Below, piece by piece: positions 1 through 9,048 of a stretch of 64,000 bases of DNA; positions within the stretch are counted from its first letter, which is position 1; every line of letters begins with the position of its first letter. Origin of the DNA: Vicinamibacterales bacterium. GTDB lineage: Bacteria; Acidobacteriota; Vicinamibacteria; Vicinamibacterales; UBA8438. Location of the stretch: the NCBI GenBank assembly GCA_958296065.1, contig CATQHX010000073.1, positions 62,001 to 126,000 of the forward strand. The letters are read 5' to 3'. The position numbers and the translations under genes were made by a program. Below the pieces are notes generated by a model. The model was not told where the DNA came from and searched no databases. It worked only from the letters and a program-made list of their open reading frames with translations.

Positions 1-818
1 CCCTCCAGGGCCGCCTCGCCCGCCTGTCTGCCCTGCCGCGCCAGCGCCACCGCGAGCAGGGCGTTACGCGCCGCGGCGCTCTCCCGCAGGCCGCGGCTCT
101 CGAGATTGCCGCCCGCCAGGTTGACGCAGAGGCCGATGGCGTTCGTCAGCTCGTCCTCGGTGAGGCGCATGACCTTCGCCGCCGCCACGACGGAGCCGAA
201 GATGCCGAAGACCGGGCCGGCGTGAAAGCCGCGCGCCATCATCGTCGGAATGAAGTCGGCGGCCATCCGCTCCATGACCTCGTACCCGGCGACCATCCCA
301 AGGAGGTAGTCGCGGCCGGAGGCCCCCTCCGCCTCCGCGGCCGCGAAGGCGGAGGGGACGATGCACGTGCCGGGATGCGTGAGCATGCGGAACGTGTCCC
401 ACTTGCCGCCGGCCAGCATCAGCTCGGCGTTGGCGAAGACGGCGCCCGCCTTCGTGGCCGTTGCGCCGTCCACCATGACGGTGACGCCGTTCGGCACACC
501 CGCCTCTTCTCGAGTAGTGAGCTCGATGGCGTCACGGCCCGCCGGGAGTTGCGAGCCGAGCAGCGCCGACGCGACGTTGTGAAGCGTCAGCCCCTTGGCG
601 CGGTCGACCACCGCGGGCGGGAGATCCTCGTACCCCAGTCCGACGACCCACCGCGCGAACTGCCGGCTGATCGATGCGGCCGGGTCGCTTCGTGAAGCGC
701 CGCCCGGTTGTGTCTGCCGCACGCTCAGCGGGAACGGCATTGCGGCGCCGCTTCCCAGAAAGCCGCCGGCAGCGAACGCGCTCTGCAACAGGTTCCGCCG
801 AGTCAGTCCAGCTCTCAT
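1..818 (-). CDS. MmgE/PrpD family protein, 3' end cut by window edge
   Basis: This gene runs off the left edge, so only about 272 codons are visible of a family that is usually around 450 residues. The protein starts with a twin-arginine-like export signal (TRRNLLQSAF near residue 6, then a hydrophobic Ala/Gly stretch). The MmgE/PrpD fold begins near residue 45 (ISRQFARWVVGL, then DRAKGLTLHNVASALLGS). The family includes 2-methylcitrate dehydratase and cis-aconitate decarboxylase, but exported members are of unknown substrate. The start is the ATG at 818, with no better upstream start visible. Family assignment is firm; the reaction is not. Confidence 0.82.
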   Translation of the reverse strand, partial: MRAGLTRRNLLQSAFAAGGFLGSGAAMPFPLSVRQTQPGGASRSDPAASISRQFARWVVGLGYEDLPPAVVDRAKGLTLHNVASALLGSQLPAGRDAIELTTREEAGVPNGVTVMVDGATATKAGAVFANAELMLAGGKWDTFRMLTHPGTCIVPSAFAAAEAEGASGRDYLLGMVAGYEVMERMAADFIPTMMARGFHAGPVFGIFGSVVAAAKVMRLTEDELTNAIGLCVNLAGGNLESRGLRESAAARNALLAVALARQGRQAGEAALE

Positions 819-877
819 GGTGGAGCGACGCTATCATCGGCGGATCCGGTAATCAAGATCGCCGTCGGATCCCGTGA

Positions 878-1273
878 TCAAGCCGATTCGGCATCGAACT
901 TCTCGATGAAGCCGAGGCGCTGCATCCGCCCGAAGTCGTTGTCCAGCGACCAGACGGGCAGTCCGCGGTCGACAGAGATCGCCGCGATCAGGAGATCGCC
1001 GACACCGAATCGCTGACCACGCTCGCCGGCCAGTCGAACCCAACCATCGATACGGTCCCAGGTCGAATCGGTCGGAAAGAGGACCGGCAAGCCGGACAGC
1101 GCGCGCCGCAGGCGAGGCTCCTGCGCGCGCGACACACCGCTCAGCAGTTCCACACGCACCGGGATCGGCAAGGCCACTTCGTCGCCGTCTAGAAGGCCGT
1201 CCAGACGGCGACCGGCGGCGGAATCGCGCGCACGCAGCGCAGCTATCCAGACCGAGGTATCGACGCAGATCAT
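878..1273 (-). CDS. vapC: VapC-type PIN domain toxin
   Basis: A 131-residue PIN domain ribonuclease. The expected acidic residues are present: Asp5 in ICVDTSVW, Glu42 in PVRVELLSG, Asp93 in GVGDLLIAA and Asp111/Asp113 near the end. These bind the metal used to cut RNA. Its start overlaps the stop of the upstream antitoxin gene by four bases (ATGA), the usual toxin-antitoxin coupling. Known members cut tRNA or rRNA when freed from the antitoxin; the target here is not visible in the sequence. Confidence 0.9.
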   Translation of the reverse strand: MICVDTSVWIAALRARDSAAGRRLDGLLDGDEVALPIPVRVELLSGVSRAQEPRLRRALSGLPVLFPTDSTWDRIDGWVRLAGERGQRFGVGDLLIAAISVDRGLPVWSLDNDFGRMQRLGFIEKFDAESA

Positions 1274-1470
1274 CGGCGCGGACGGCGGCGGGAGCGGGCG
1301 GTGTCGACGTCCAGGGTCACAGACCCCAGGAGAGCCCTGAGTTCGTCGATTCGCTTCCTGCGTATCAGCTCGCGTAGGGAGAGCACGACGGTATCGGTCT
1401 TCGACTTGAATCCGAGCAGCCGTTGCGCTTCGTCGAGCAGGCCCGCCGGAAGATCCAACGTGGTGCGCAT
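1270..1470 (-). CDS. vapB: VapB-type antitoxin
   Basis: A 66-residue protein with a ribbon-helix-helix-like start ([20 protein letters not shown]) and a basic helix, as in the VapB/DUF2191 antitoxins that pair with PIN toxins. The Arg-rich tail (SRRRPRR) is expected to contact the toxin. It precedes and overlaps the toxin gene, so the two are one operon, probably autorepressed by the complex. No strong ribosome site precedes the ATG; a TAGGAT hexamer lies six bases before it (complement 1477-1482), so the message may be leaderless. Confidence 0.85.
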   Translation of the reverse strand: MRTTLDLPAGLLDEAQRLLGFKSKTDTVVLSLRELIRRKRIDELRALLGSVTLDVDTARSRRRPRR

Positions 1471-1681
1471 ACGTTCATCCTACATCGCTATGCGCACGGA
1501 CGCATTATTCCTCGTCGCGATGCGTGCAGCCGCCCGCGTGGTGCCGTCTTCCCTCGTGACCGACGACAGCTTCGATCCTGCCCCCGGGATCGACCAGGGG
1601 CGGATTCCGGGCGGATTCCCCGCTGTCCGCCGGGGCAGACATGTAGACTACGGGAGTTCCGGCCAAACAGGGGGTGGCGAG

Positions 1682-3865
1682 ATGATCTCGATGAACGATT
1701 TCCTCCGACGTCTGGCGGCAACCACGGCGGCGGCAACGCTGGGCGTCGCTGTCGGCCTCACCGACCGGGTGGCTCTCGCCGCAGCGCAGCCGGCACAGGA
1801 CGGCATCCATTCCGCCGAACAGGCCGAAAACGGCCGCGCCGTCTACACGCGGAGCTGCGCCATCTGCCATCGAACGGATCTTCAGGGCAACTTCGAGTCT
1901 CCGCCGCTGGCCGGCCCCAACTTCCTGACCTTCTGGGGGGACCGCACCCCGCAGGAGCTGGTCGAGCGCATCCGGGTCACGATGCCCCCCGACCGGCCGG
2001 GCCGCCTCGGGGATGACACCTATCTCGACATCGTCGCGTATCTGCTGCAGGCGAACGGCGCGCCGGCCGGGGACGAGGCGCTGACTGCGAACACGGCCGT
2101 CACGATCGGCACGGTGGCGACTGGAGAAACGGGATCCGCGCCGACGATAACCGCAGCAGCCCAGGGCCGGGCGCGGAGGCCCGACACGCGCACGGCGGCG
2201 GCAGCCGTGGCGGGCGGCGTGACCGTCGCGGGCTCGGTCGAGAACTTCACGCCGGTCACCGACGAGCTGCTGCGCGATACCCCGCCGGGCGACTGGCTGA
2301 TGGTGCGGCGGAACTACCAGGCCTGGAGCCACAGCCCGCTCGCCTCGATTACGCGGGAAAACGTCGGCGAGCTCGAGCTGCAGTGGATGTGGGCGATGAA
2401 CGAGGGCGGACGTAACGCGCCCTCGCCGATCGCGCACGACGGGGTCCTCTATTTCGCCAACTTCGGCCCGGTGGTCCAGGCGCTCGACGCGGTCACCGGC
2501 GACCTGATCTGGGAGCACGAGGTGAGCGTCGAGGTGGGCCAGCTCGCCAGCTCGAGCCGCAACCTCGCCATCTATCAGGACAAGCTGTTCCTGGCCACGG
2601 CCGACGCGCGGCTGATCGCGCTCGACGCGCGCACCGGCGAGGAAGTCTGGACCACCCGCATCGCCGACGACGCCGAGGGCTTCCGCAACACCAGCGGACC
2701 GGTCATCGTCGGCGGCAAGATCGTGCAGGGACTCGGGGGCTGCGGCCAGTTCACCCGCGAGGGCTGCTTCATCAGCGCCTACGACGCCGCGAACGGCGAG
2801 CAGCTCTGGCGGTTCAACACAGTGGCCCGCTCGGACGAGCCCGGCGGCAACACCTGGGCCAATCTGCCGAACTTCCTGCGCGGGGGCGGCGAGACCTGGA
2901 TCACCGGCAGCTACGATCCCGACCTCGACCTGGTCTACTTCGGCGTGGCGCAGGCGAAGCCGTGGGTCGCAATCAGCCGGGGCATGACCGTGCACGACCC
3001 GGCGCTCTACACCAGCTCGACGGTCGCCCTGCGGCCGGAAGACGGCCTGCTCGCCTGGCACTTCCAGCACGTCCCCGGCGAGAGCCTCGATCTCGACGAG
3101 GTCTTCGAGCGGGTGCTGGTCGACCTCGAGGATCGCCGCGTGGTCTTCAGCGCCGGCAAGCACGGCATCCTCTGGAAGCTGGATCGCGAGACCGGCGAGT
3201 TCCTCGGCCACAAGGAGACCGTCTTCCAGAACGTCTTCGACCACATCGACCCGGCAACCGGCGCGGTCACCTACCGCCAGGACATCGCCGACGCGCAGTT
3301 CGAGCAACTGGTTCCCGCGTGTCCCAGCACCGCCGGCGGCAAGAACTGGCACCCGATGAGCTACCACCCCGGCTCGGGGCTGCTCATCCTCCCGCTCTCG
3401 CAGACCTGCATGGAGCTGGCGGCCCGCGAGGTCGCCTTCGAGATCGGCTCGGGCGGCGTGGGCTTGAGCGCGCGTCCCTTCTTCGAGATGCCCGATACCG
3501 AGGGCCGCCTCGGCAAGCTCGCCGCGTTCGACGCCGAGACCCTGGAAGAAGTCTGGAGCGTCGAGCAGCGGGCGCCGTTCCTGACCGGCGTGCTGTCGAC
3601 GGCCGGCGACCTCGCTTTCGCCGGCGACCTCGACCGGCGGTTCCGGGCGTTCGACGTGCGGACCGGCGAGGTGCTGTGGCAGGCCCGGCTGGGCACGTCG
3701 GTGCAGGGCTTTCCGATCTCGTTCGCCGTCGACGGCAGGCAGTACATCGCCGTGGCGACCGGCCTCGGAGGCGGCAGCCCGCGGGCGGCCCCGCGCGCCC
3801 TGGCGCCCGACGTGCACCACCCGCAGACCGGCAACGCGCTGTACGTGTTCGCGCTCCGGGACTGA
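1682..3865 (+). CDS. Cytochrome c-fused PQQ-type quinoprotein dehydrogenase
   Basis: A 727-residue exported quinoprotein. An N-terminal signal (residues 1-35) is followed by a cytochrome c domain with haem motif CAICH at 59-63 and a likely Met ligand at about 101 (VTMPPDR). A linker then leads to an eight-bladed propeller from about residue 185 ([18 protein letters not shown], then repeated W-motifs and a GGxTWANL segment). Such proteins oxidise alcohols or sugars in the periplasm and pass electrons from PQQ to haem. The frame is open upstream to 1301, but the ATG at 1682 has a GGTGG ribosome site and directly precedes the signal peptide. The substrate cannot be told. Confidence 0.88.
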   Translation: MISMNDFLRRLAATTAAATLGVAVGLTDRVALAAAQPAQDGIHSAEQAENGRAVYTRSCAICHRTDLQGNFESPPLAGPNFLTFWGDRTPQELVERIRVTMPPDRPGRLGDDTYLDIVAYLLQANGAPAGDEALTANTAVTIGTVATGETGSAPTITAAAQGRARRPDTRTAAAAVAGGVTVAGSVENFTPVTDELLRDTPPGDWLMVRRNYQAWSHSPLASITRENVGELELQWMWAMNEGGRNAPSPIAHDGVLYFANFGPVVQALDAVTGDLIWEHEVSVEVGQLASSSRNLAIYQDKLFLATADARLIALDARTGEEVWTTRIADDAEGFRNTSGPVIVGGKIVQGLGGCGQFTREGCFISAYDAANGEQLWRFNTVARSDEPGGNTWANLPNFLRGGGETWITGSYDPDLDLVYFGVAQAKPWVAISRGMTVHDPALYTSSTVALRPEDGLLAWHFQHVPGESLDLDEVFERVLVDLEDRRVVFSAGKHGILWKLDRETGEFLGHKETVFQNVFDHIDPATGAVTYRQDIADAQFEQLVPACPSTAGGKNWHPMSYHPGSGLLILPLSQTCMELAAREVAFEIGSGGVGLSARPFFEMPDTEGRLGKLAAFDAETLEEVWSVEQRAPFLTGVLSTAGDLAFAGDLDRRFRAFDVRTGEVLWQARLGTSVQGFPISFAVDGRQYIAVATGLGGGSPRAAPRALAPDVHHPQTGNALYVFALRD

Positions 3866-3920
3866 GTGCCGGCGCAGCGCACCCGGAGTGATTCACTGAC
3901 CGCTGAACGCCGCTCGGCGG

Positions 3921-3926
3921 TATAGT
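3921..3926 (+). promoter_or_regulatory. Putative -10 box of a decayed gene
   Basis: TATAGT lies seven bases before a GTG start at 3934. This spacing would give a leaderless or nearly leaderless message. No clear -35 box is seen. It appears to be the surviving promoter of the truncated transporter start that follows. Confidence 0.4.
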
Positions 3927-3929
3927 CGA

Positions 3930-4392
3930 TCACGTGAGCCGGGAACAGTGGATCGCCTTCGGCGTGCTGGTGGCGACGATAGTCGGAAGGCACTCCAGCC
4001 AGAATCCGGCGGTGGCAACCTCGTAACTTTCCTCCGCGAAGACGACCGGGAAGAAACGAGACGCCAGCGCCGCATCCCGACGCACCTCGGCTGCGACGCG
4101 CAGAAGCAGGCTCGTCTTTCCGCTGCCACGCGGGCCGATCACGATTTGGTGCGGGCGTCCGCCGCGTTGTTGGCATCCTCAAGATCGACGAAGACCGTCT
4201 CGAAGCACCCCTCGACTCGCAGGCGGCGCAGCAGTTCCCGAACCAGGCTCGTCTTGCCCATCCGTCGTTGCGCGGTCAGCAACGTATGGGTTCGTTCCGC
4301 ACTCGCGCCCTGAGAACGTCAAGCTCGGCTTCCCGGTCGAAGAAGCGATCCCCATCGACCCAGTTCGACCCCGCCTTCTTCAATCCTGCCAT
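3930..4392 (-). pseudogene. Chimeric remnant of two P-loop ATPases
   Basis: Starting at the ATG at 4392 (MAGLKKAGSNWVDGDRFFDR, then EAELDVLRARVRNEP) the frame breaks at a TGA near 4277. The next frame reads TLLTAQRRMGKTSLVRELL and on to DLEDANNAADA. A third frame then reads QIVIGPRGSGKTSLLLRVAAE, a second Walker A motif. Two Walker A motifs about 50 codons apart, with no Walker B or sensor regions between, mean that parts of two AAA-type ATPases (AAA_16/AAA_22-like) have been fused by deletion. The 3' end reads into antisense of the permease remnant. No function is expected. Confidence 0.65.
3934..4026 (+). pseudogene. N-terminal remnant of an SLC13-like permease
   Basis: From the GTG at 3934 the frame reads MSREQWIAFGVLVATIVG and then leaves the pattern and stops at 4026. 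The first 17 or so residues resemble the start of SLC13/DASS-family anion permeases, which open with an EQW motif followed by a first membrane helix. The similarity ends near 3982, where sequence of the antisense ATPase remnant begins. This looks like a deletion junction that joined two unrelated broken genes. The identification rests on a short match and is tentative. Confidence 0.4.
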
Positions 4393-4425
4393 CACGACTC
4401 CCAACAAATGCGTTGCCATCAATAC

Positions 4426-4437
4426 TGTTTGCAAACA
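4426..4437. promoter_or_regulatory. 12-base perfect palindrome upstream of the ATPase remnant
   Basis: TGTTTGCAAACA is a perfect palindrome in a locally AT-rich stretch, about 35 bases before the start of the decayed ATPase gene. Its position and form fit an operator for a dimeric repressor. No regulator gene lies beside it, so this is only a suggestion. Confidence 0.3.
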
Positions 4438-4606
4438 ATTCTGTTTATCGGCAAGACAAGCTCCTGCATAGCGCGAACGCAACAAGTGCTGAAGCGGTAT
4501 CGTAGGAGCCTATACGGGCGTCTGGCAGACTCCTCCGGCCATGAGTAGTCGGTGCGCTCATTCTTGAAGGCGACCTGTTGTGATCCGTATTGTGACGGAG
4601 GCTCCG

Positions 4607-4807
4607 ATGACGAGGTGGGAGTACCTGATCGTCGATTCGAAGGATGTGGCCGGCGGGGGACTATTCAAGGAGAAGAAACGGTCGGACGTCGAAGCGTACC
4701 TGAACAACCTCGGCTACGAGGGGTGGGAGCTGGTCAACCTGGACTTTCGGGAGCTCGACAGTCGCTTCGAGTTCACGGGCCTCGCGAAGAGGGAACGCGT
4801 CGCGTAG
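4607..4807 (+). CDS. Small DUF4177-like protein
   Basis: A 66-residue protein beginning MTRWEYLIVDSK and containing YLNNLGYEGWELVNLDF, which matches the short DUF4177 pattern (a WEY start, then a GxxGWELV core). Family members are small soluble proteins of unknown role. The ATG at 4607 is preferred because GGAG ends six bases before it; an upstream in-frame start at 4580 lacks one. It is the only intact gene in a patch of decayed genes and has no evident partner. Confidence 0.72.
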   Translation: MTRWEYLIVDSKDVAGGGLFKEKKRSDVEAYLNNLGYEGWELVNLDFRELDSRFEFTGLAKRERVA

Positions 4808-4829
4808 CCGGCAACGACATTCCCCGCTC

Positions 4830-5155
4830 CTGCAGGAGGGCGGCCGTGATCGTTGGCTATACTGGTCGTAGTGCGCGAGGGAACGGACCGCCTGCTCGGG
4901 GGTCATGTCGGCCAGCTTCCGGATCTCCTCAGGTGTGCCGGAGAAGCCTGCGCGGCCCAGCAGATGCGCGGCGCGATCGGAGCTCCAGTCCGAGGCCGCG
5001 ATCGGGGTCAGGTCCCCCTTCCACTAGGCCGGTCCCGGTGACCAGCTCGTCGAGCTCGCCGAAGCCGCATGACCGGTCACGGCGAGCGCCAGAACCGCGC
5101 CGGCCAGGAGCCCGCGGTGAAACCCGGCGTGGCGCCGAAGGTGTCGAGCCGTCAT
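4830..5155 (-). pseudogene. N-terminal remnant of a DUF1800 protein
   Basis: The ATG at 5155 follows a strong ribosome site (GAGGAGGGG) and encodes a signal peptide ending HAASAS. The frame then stops after SWSPGPA. In another frame the sequence continues DLTPIAASDWSSDRAAHLLG and GRAGFSGTPEEIRKLADMTP, the typical first helices of DUF1800 proteins, then EQAVRSLAHYDQ before it loses the pattern. DUF1800 proteins are usually over 450 residues and secreted, so this is a broken 5' end with at least one frameshift and a lost 3' part. Confidence 0.65.
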
Positions 5156-5312
5156 GGGATGGTCCCCTCCTCATCCGGATCGGTCCCTCTGGCAAGCCCC
5201 CTCCGCTTCGCGCGGGAGCGCCGTTCCGGGAGCCCGGATCGGCACCCTTATACACCACGCGATTGGAGTACGCCTGCTCGCCGCTCCGTTGATTCCCGCA
5301 TGGCCCGTGCGG

Positions 5313-5318
5313 TAGCCT
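5313..5318 (+). promoter_or_regulatory. Putative -10 box, leaderless arrangement
   Basis: TAGCCT lies six bases before the ATG of the Uma2-family gene, with no ribosome site between. This spacing is what a leaderless message would need. No -35 match is clear, so support is modest. Confidence 0.3.
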
Positions 5319-5324
5319 TGGGTC

Positions 5325-5939
5325 ATGGCGGTCGCCGATCACAGGTCAGGTCCACCGGCCCTGAAGTTGCACATGCCACCGGCCATCGACATGAGCCGAG
5401 AGCAGTTCTTCGAGTTCTGCCAACTGCATCGCGACGCGCGGATCGAGCGCAACTCGGAAGGGAGCATCGCGGTGATGGCGCCCACCGGCGGAGAAACGGG
5501 GGCACGGGGCGTCTTCCTGTTGGCTGCCCTCTATCGTTGGGCCGAAGTAGATGGGACTGGCGTCGCCTTCGATTCCTCGACCGGCTTCGAGCTTCCCAAC
5601 GGTGCGGTGCGTTCGCCGGATGCGGCCTGGGTCCTCCGGACGCGCCTTGCCCAGCTTCCTGCCGAGGACAAGGCGGGATTCCTGCCGCTGTGTCCCGACT
5701 TCATCATCGAGCTGCTCTCGCCGTCGGATTCTCATTCGGCCCTCGAGCGAAAGATGGAGGAGTACCGGGCCAACGGCGCCCGCCTGGGCTGGCTGATCGA
5801 TCCGGAGCGGCGCCGGGTCACCATCTACCGTGCCGACGCCAGCCTCGAACAGCGCGCCAAACCGGATGTCGTCACCGGCGAAACGGTGCTGCCGGGGTTC
5901 TCGCTCGACCTTGCCGCCATCTGGACGCCTGCATTTTGA
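5325..5939 (+). CDS. Uma2 family (DUF820) endonuclease-like protein
   Basis: A 204-residue protein of the Uma2/DUF820 family, which has a PD-(D/E)XK nuclease-like fold. Visible family marks are IERNSEGSIAVMAPTG near 46, RSPDAAWV near 115 with the conserved Asp, PDFIIELLSPSDS with the conserved Glu, and EYRANGARLGWLIDPE with the conserved Leu-Asp pair. Such proteins are common in multicopy in cyanobacteria and some soil bacteria, often in accessory DNA, and their role is not established. It is a single gene here, beside decayed genes. Confidence 0.85.
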   Translation: MAVADHRSGPPALKLHMPPAIDMSREQFFEFCQLHRDARIERNSEGSIAVMAPTGGETGARGVFLLAALYRWAEVDGTGVAFDSSTGFELPNGAVRSPDAAWVLRTRLAQLPAEDKAGFLPLCPDFIIELLSPSDSHSALERKMEEYRANGARLGWLIDPERRRVTIYRADASLEQRAKPDVVTGETVLPGFSLDLAAIWTPAF

Positions 5940-5948
5940 GGCAGGCAC

Positions 5949-5964
5949 TCTGCGGCGCAGACTC
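5949..5964 (+). repeat. REP-like repeat, short copy
   Basis: TCTGCGGCGCAGACTC, just after the Uma2 stop codon, matches the right arm of the inverted repeat at 41164-41211. It can form a small hairpin (TCTGC/GCAGA). Related pieces lie at 29628-29644, 40993-41211 and, inverted, at 63108-63120. Confidence 0.5.
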
Positions 5965-5981
5965 ATAGCAGGAGGTCTCCC

Positions 5982-6950
5982 ATGGCGCTCGCATCCCGTC
6001 TCCGTGTCGCCGGGCCGCTTCTCGCGGCGGGCATCGTCATCGCGCTCCTGTTCGGCTCCGTCCCGTCGGCCCAGGAGCCCTACCTCCACCTGAACCCCGT
6101 GATCGAGAAGCTCGTGGAGGGCAGGCACGTGTTCGGCGTGAGCACGGCCGACCTGTCGCTGCAGAACGCGCGGTCGCTGGCGGGCGATCCGAACATCGAC
6201 TACGTGTACGTCGACATGGAGCACAACCCGCTGCGCTTCGAGCAGCTCGAGCAGTTCGTGGCGTATCTTGTCGCCGGCGACAAGGCCGGCATCGTCGAGC
6301 GCGGCAACGCGCAGATGCACCCGCCGGTGTTCGCGCGCTTTCCGCCCTACGGACGCGAGCAGACGCAGTGGATCGTCAAGCACGCGCTCGACATCGGCCT
6401 GATGGGTATCCTCATCAACAACATCGAGACCCCCGAGCAGGCGGAGAACATCGTGCGGACGATCCGTCCCCGCCAGCTCCGCTCGTCGGCCATTCCGAAT
6501 CCGCCGGGCGTGCGGGGCACCGTGCAATGCCCGTTCTGGGGCATCGGCCGGACCGAGTGCCGGCAACGCGCCGACCTCTGGCCCCTGAATCCTCGAGGCG
6601 ATCTGCTGTTCTGGGCGATGATCGAGACCCGGGAGGGCGTGGAGAACGCCGACGCCATCGCGCAGGTGCCCGGCGTCGGGGGCTTCTACCTCGGAGCGGG
6701 CGGCGACCTCAGCTCCTCCTACGGCGCGGAGAGCGCCGAGGACCCTGAGGTGGCGGCCGCCTTCGAGCACCTCCTTGAAGTGTGCCGGACGCGCGACCTC
6801 GCCTGCGGCGGCACAGTCACGCCGGCCAACGCCGCGCTGCGGATGGAGCAGGGGTACCGGATCTTCAACTTCGGCGGCGCGAACGGCGGCCTGACCGAGA
6901 CGAACGCGGCGGCGCGCAACGCCGTCATCGCCGCCGGGGCGCTGCGCTGA
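5982..6950 (+). CDS. Secreted HpcH/HpaI aldolase-like protein
   Basis: A 322-residue protein with a signal peptide (to about residue 30, VPSAQ) and an HpcH/HpaI aldolase/citrate lyase-type barrel. Visible marks are DYVYVDMEHNPL around 73-84, FARFPPYG near 118, the metal-ligand Glu at about 215 (AMIETREGVENA) and Asp at about 242 (GAGGDLSSSYG). Family members split 2-keto-3-deoxy acids or related compounds in the cytosol. An exported copy is less usual and its substrate is unknown. A clear ribosome site (GGAGG) precedes the ATG. Homologues with signal peptides may have lost aldolase activity, but the metal ligands are kept here. Confidence 0.83.
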   Translation: MALASRLRVAGPLLAAGIVIALLFGSVPSAQEPYLHLNPVIEKLVEGRHVFGVSTADLSLQNARSLAGDPNIDYVYVDMEHNPLRFEQLEQFVAYLVAGDKAGIVERGNAQMHPPVFARFPPYGREQTQWIVKHALDIGLMGILINNIETPEQAENIVRTIRPRQLRSSAIPNPPGVRGTVQCPFWGIGRTECRQRADLWPLNPRGDLLFWAMIETREGVENADAIAQVPGVGGFYLGAGGDLSSSYGAESAEDPEVAAAFEHLLEVCRTRDLACGGTVTPANAALRMEQGYRIFNFGGANGGLTETNAAARNAVIAAGALR

Positions 6951-7207
6951 CGGTCGAGAGCCCTGGCGAAGGCACCGGGTGAGACCGCGGCCGCCGGGAG
7001 TTCTGCGCACGGCGGCGCCCGTGCGGTGTGGCGTAACCGGAGTCGCCGATCAATCCGATCGCGACGTTCCAGGAGCTCGTGCCGCAGGAGATGCCACAGG
7101 CGACGGCGGTCGTCCGTTTCCGCTTCGACGCATACGCTGACCAGGAGTCCGGCGCCGTGCAAGAGGGTGCTGCACGCAGACGGCTTTCCGTGAGAAGGGA
7201 CCAGGAA

Positions 7208-8932
7208 ATGACCCGCGCAACACTCGCCTTGCTCGTTTTCACTCTACTTCCCTGGGTGTTCGCTCCCGCGGCCCGAGCTCAGGTGACGGACTTCGAGCCC
7301 GTCACGACCGAGGAGCTTCTGGCCCCGGACGACGGCGACTGGATCAACTGGCGGCGGACGCTGAACGGCCAGGGCTACAGCCCGCTCGACCAGATCGACC
7401 GGGACAACGTCGGCAACCTGCAGCTCGTCTGGTCCTGGGCGCTGCAGCCGGGCACCGACGAGGTGACCCCGCTGGTGCACGACGGCGTGATGTACGTGCC
7501 CAGCCGCAGCGGCGTGCAGGCGCTCGACGCAACCACCGGCGATCTCCTCTGGGAGCATTCGCGCCGGCAGGCGGTTCCGGCGGATGAGGACCTGCCGATC
7601 AATCGCCGCCCCGGGATGGCGCGGCGCAGCATCTCCATCTACGGCGACAAGATCTACGCCGGTACGAGCCGGGCGGAGTTGATTGCCCTCGACGCGCGAA
7701 CGGGTGAGCTGGTCTGGCAGCACCAGGTGGCCGACAGCAGCCTCGGCTACCGCTACACCAGCGGCCCGATCATCGTGCGGGGCAAGGTCGTGGCCGGGAT
7801 GACCGGGTGCGAGCGGTACAAGAACGACGTCTGCTTCATCTCCGCCCACGATCCGGAGACCGGCGCCGAGCTGTGGCGCACGTCGACCGTCGCGCGCCCC
7901 GGAGACCCGGGCGGCGATACCTGGGGCGACCTGCCCCTGACCTGGCGGGCGGGAGCCGACGCGTGGATCCCCGGAAGCTACGACCCCGGGACGAATCTCA
8001 TCTACTGGTCCACGGCCCAGGCCAAGCCGTGGGCCATCGTGCAGCGAGGCACCGAGGGCGCGGCGCTGTACACGAACTCGACGCTGGCCCTCGACCCCGA
8101 CACCGGCGAGATTCGCTGGTACTTCCAGCACATCCCCGCCGAGACCCACGACCTCGACGAGGTCTTCGAGATCGTCCTCGTCGACCGGGGAGATGGGCTA
8201 TCGCTGTTCAAGATGGGCAAGATCGGCGTCCTCTGGGAGCTCGACCCGCGCACCGGGGCGTTCCGCAACGCCTTCGACCTCGGCTACCAGAACATCGTGG
8301 AGATCGACCCGGTGAGCGGACAGGGCATCCTGGTCCGCGAGCGCATCCCGCAGATCGACGTGCCGGTGGACTACTGCCCCGGCCCCGGCGGCCTGAAGAA
8401 CCTGTGGGCCATGGCCTACCACCCCGAGACGGAGGCGTTCTACGTCCCGCTGACGCCGGGCTGCGCGCACTCGATCTTCGGTGCGATGCCCGAGCCCGAG
8501 CTGGGCGGCGGCGGGGTAGGCCCCAACGACCGCCGGTTCACGGTGCATCCCGACAGCCCCGGGCAGTTGGGCGACTTCGTGGCGATGGACAGCCGCACCG
8601 GCGAGCTCCTCTGGCGCCGGCGCAGCCACTGGCAGTACGGGACGGCCGTTCTGACCACCGGGGGCGGACTGGTCTTCGTCGGCGACATCGACCGCTACAT
8701 GTACGCCTTCGACGCACGCGACGGCACGGAGCTATGGCGGACCCGCACGCCGACGGCAACCGACGGCTTTCCGATCACCTACGCGGTCGACGGACGCCAG
8801 TACGTCGCGGTACCGTCCGGTCCGGGATGGAGCATCTCCTGGCGCAACGCGCGCATTGCGTTCCCGGAGACCATGCAGCGGCCGCCGGGCTCCGGCTCGG
8901 TGCTGCAGGTCTTCGCGCTGCCGGTGGAGTGA
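7208..8932 (+). CDS. PQQ-type quinoprotein dehydrogenase
   Basis: A 574-residue exported beta-propeller enzyme without a cytochrome domain. The signal peptide ends near residue 25 (PAARAQ). The propeller opens with DWINWRRTLNGQGYSPLDQI. It holds the cysteine pair segment GCERYKNDVCF, the PGDPGGDTWGDLP active-site region and AQAKPW, and repeats W-motifs such as GELVWQ and GAELWRT. The ATG at 7208 follows AGGA and opens the signal peptide; the open frame upstream to 7079 is not export-like. It is close to the other two quinoproteins of the window and probably gives electrons to a separate cytochrome such as the one at 17040-17432. Confidence 0.88.
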   Translation: MTRATLALLVFTLLPWVFAPAARAQVTDFEPVTTEELLAPDDGDWINWRRTLNGQGYSPLDQIDRDNVGNLQLVWSWALQPGTDEVTPLVHDGVMYVPSRSGVQALDATTGDLLWEHSRRQAVPADEDLPINRRPGMARRSISIYGDKIYAGTSRAELIALDARTGELVWQHQVADSSLGYRYTSGPIIVRGKVVAGMTGCERYKNDVCFISAHDPETGAELWRTSTVARPGDPGGDTWGDLPLTWRAGADAWIPGSYDPGTNLIYWSTAQAKPWAIVQRGTEGAALYTNSTLALDPDTGEIRWYFQHIPAETHDLDEVFEIVLVDRGDGLSLFKMGKIGVLWELDPRTGAFRNAFDLGYQNIVEIDPVSGQGILVRERIPQIDVPVDYCPGPGGLKNLWAMAYHPETEAFYVPLTPGCAHSIFGAMPEPELGGGGVGPNDRRFTVHPDSPGQLGDFVAMDSRTGELLWRRRSHWQYGTAVLTTGGGLVFVGDIDRYMYAFDARDGTELWRTRTPTATDGFPITYAVDGRQYVAVPSGPGWSISWRNARIAFPETMQRPPGSGSVLQVFALPVE

Positions 8933-8957
8933 CGCGGGAGCGGTGTCGGTGGGACAG

Positions 8958-8995
8958 GGCGACTGAGCGAACCGCCCGCGGTCCGCTCAGTCGCC
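8958..8995. terminator. Long hairpin between converging genes
   Basis: Arms of 12 perfectly paired bases (8958-8969 and 8984-8995) enclose a second 5-base stem (ACCGC/GCGGT), giving a hairpin of about 17 pairs. It lies between the stop of the quinoprotein and the 3' end of the facing gene, so it can stop transcription from both sides. There is no T-run, which is common in GC-rich genomes. Confidence 0.65.
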
Positions 8996-9048
8996 TCACA
9001 TCGGTGTGAAGCCCCAGCGATACGCCGGAGCCGTGTGATTTCTGTCCG

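Noticed and set aside
1505-3820. A 771-codon open frame antisense to the first quinoprotein
   Set aside because: It is a GC-rich shadow of the real gene: low-complexity, no domain, and the sense strand has a full haem and propeller pattern.
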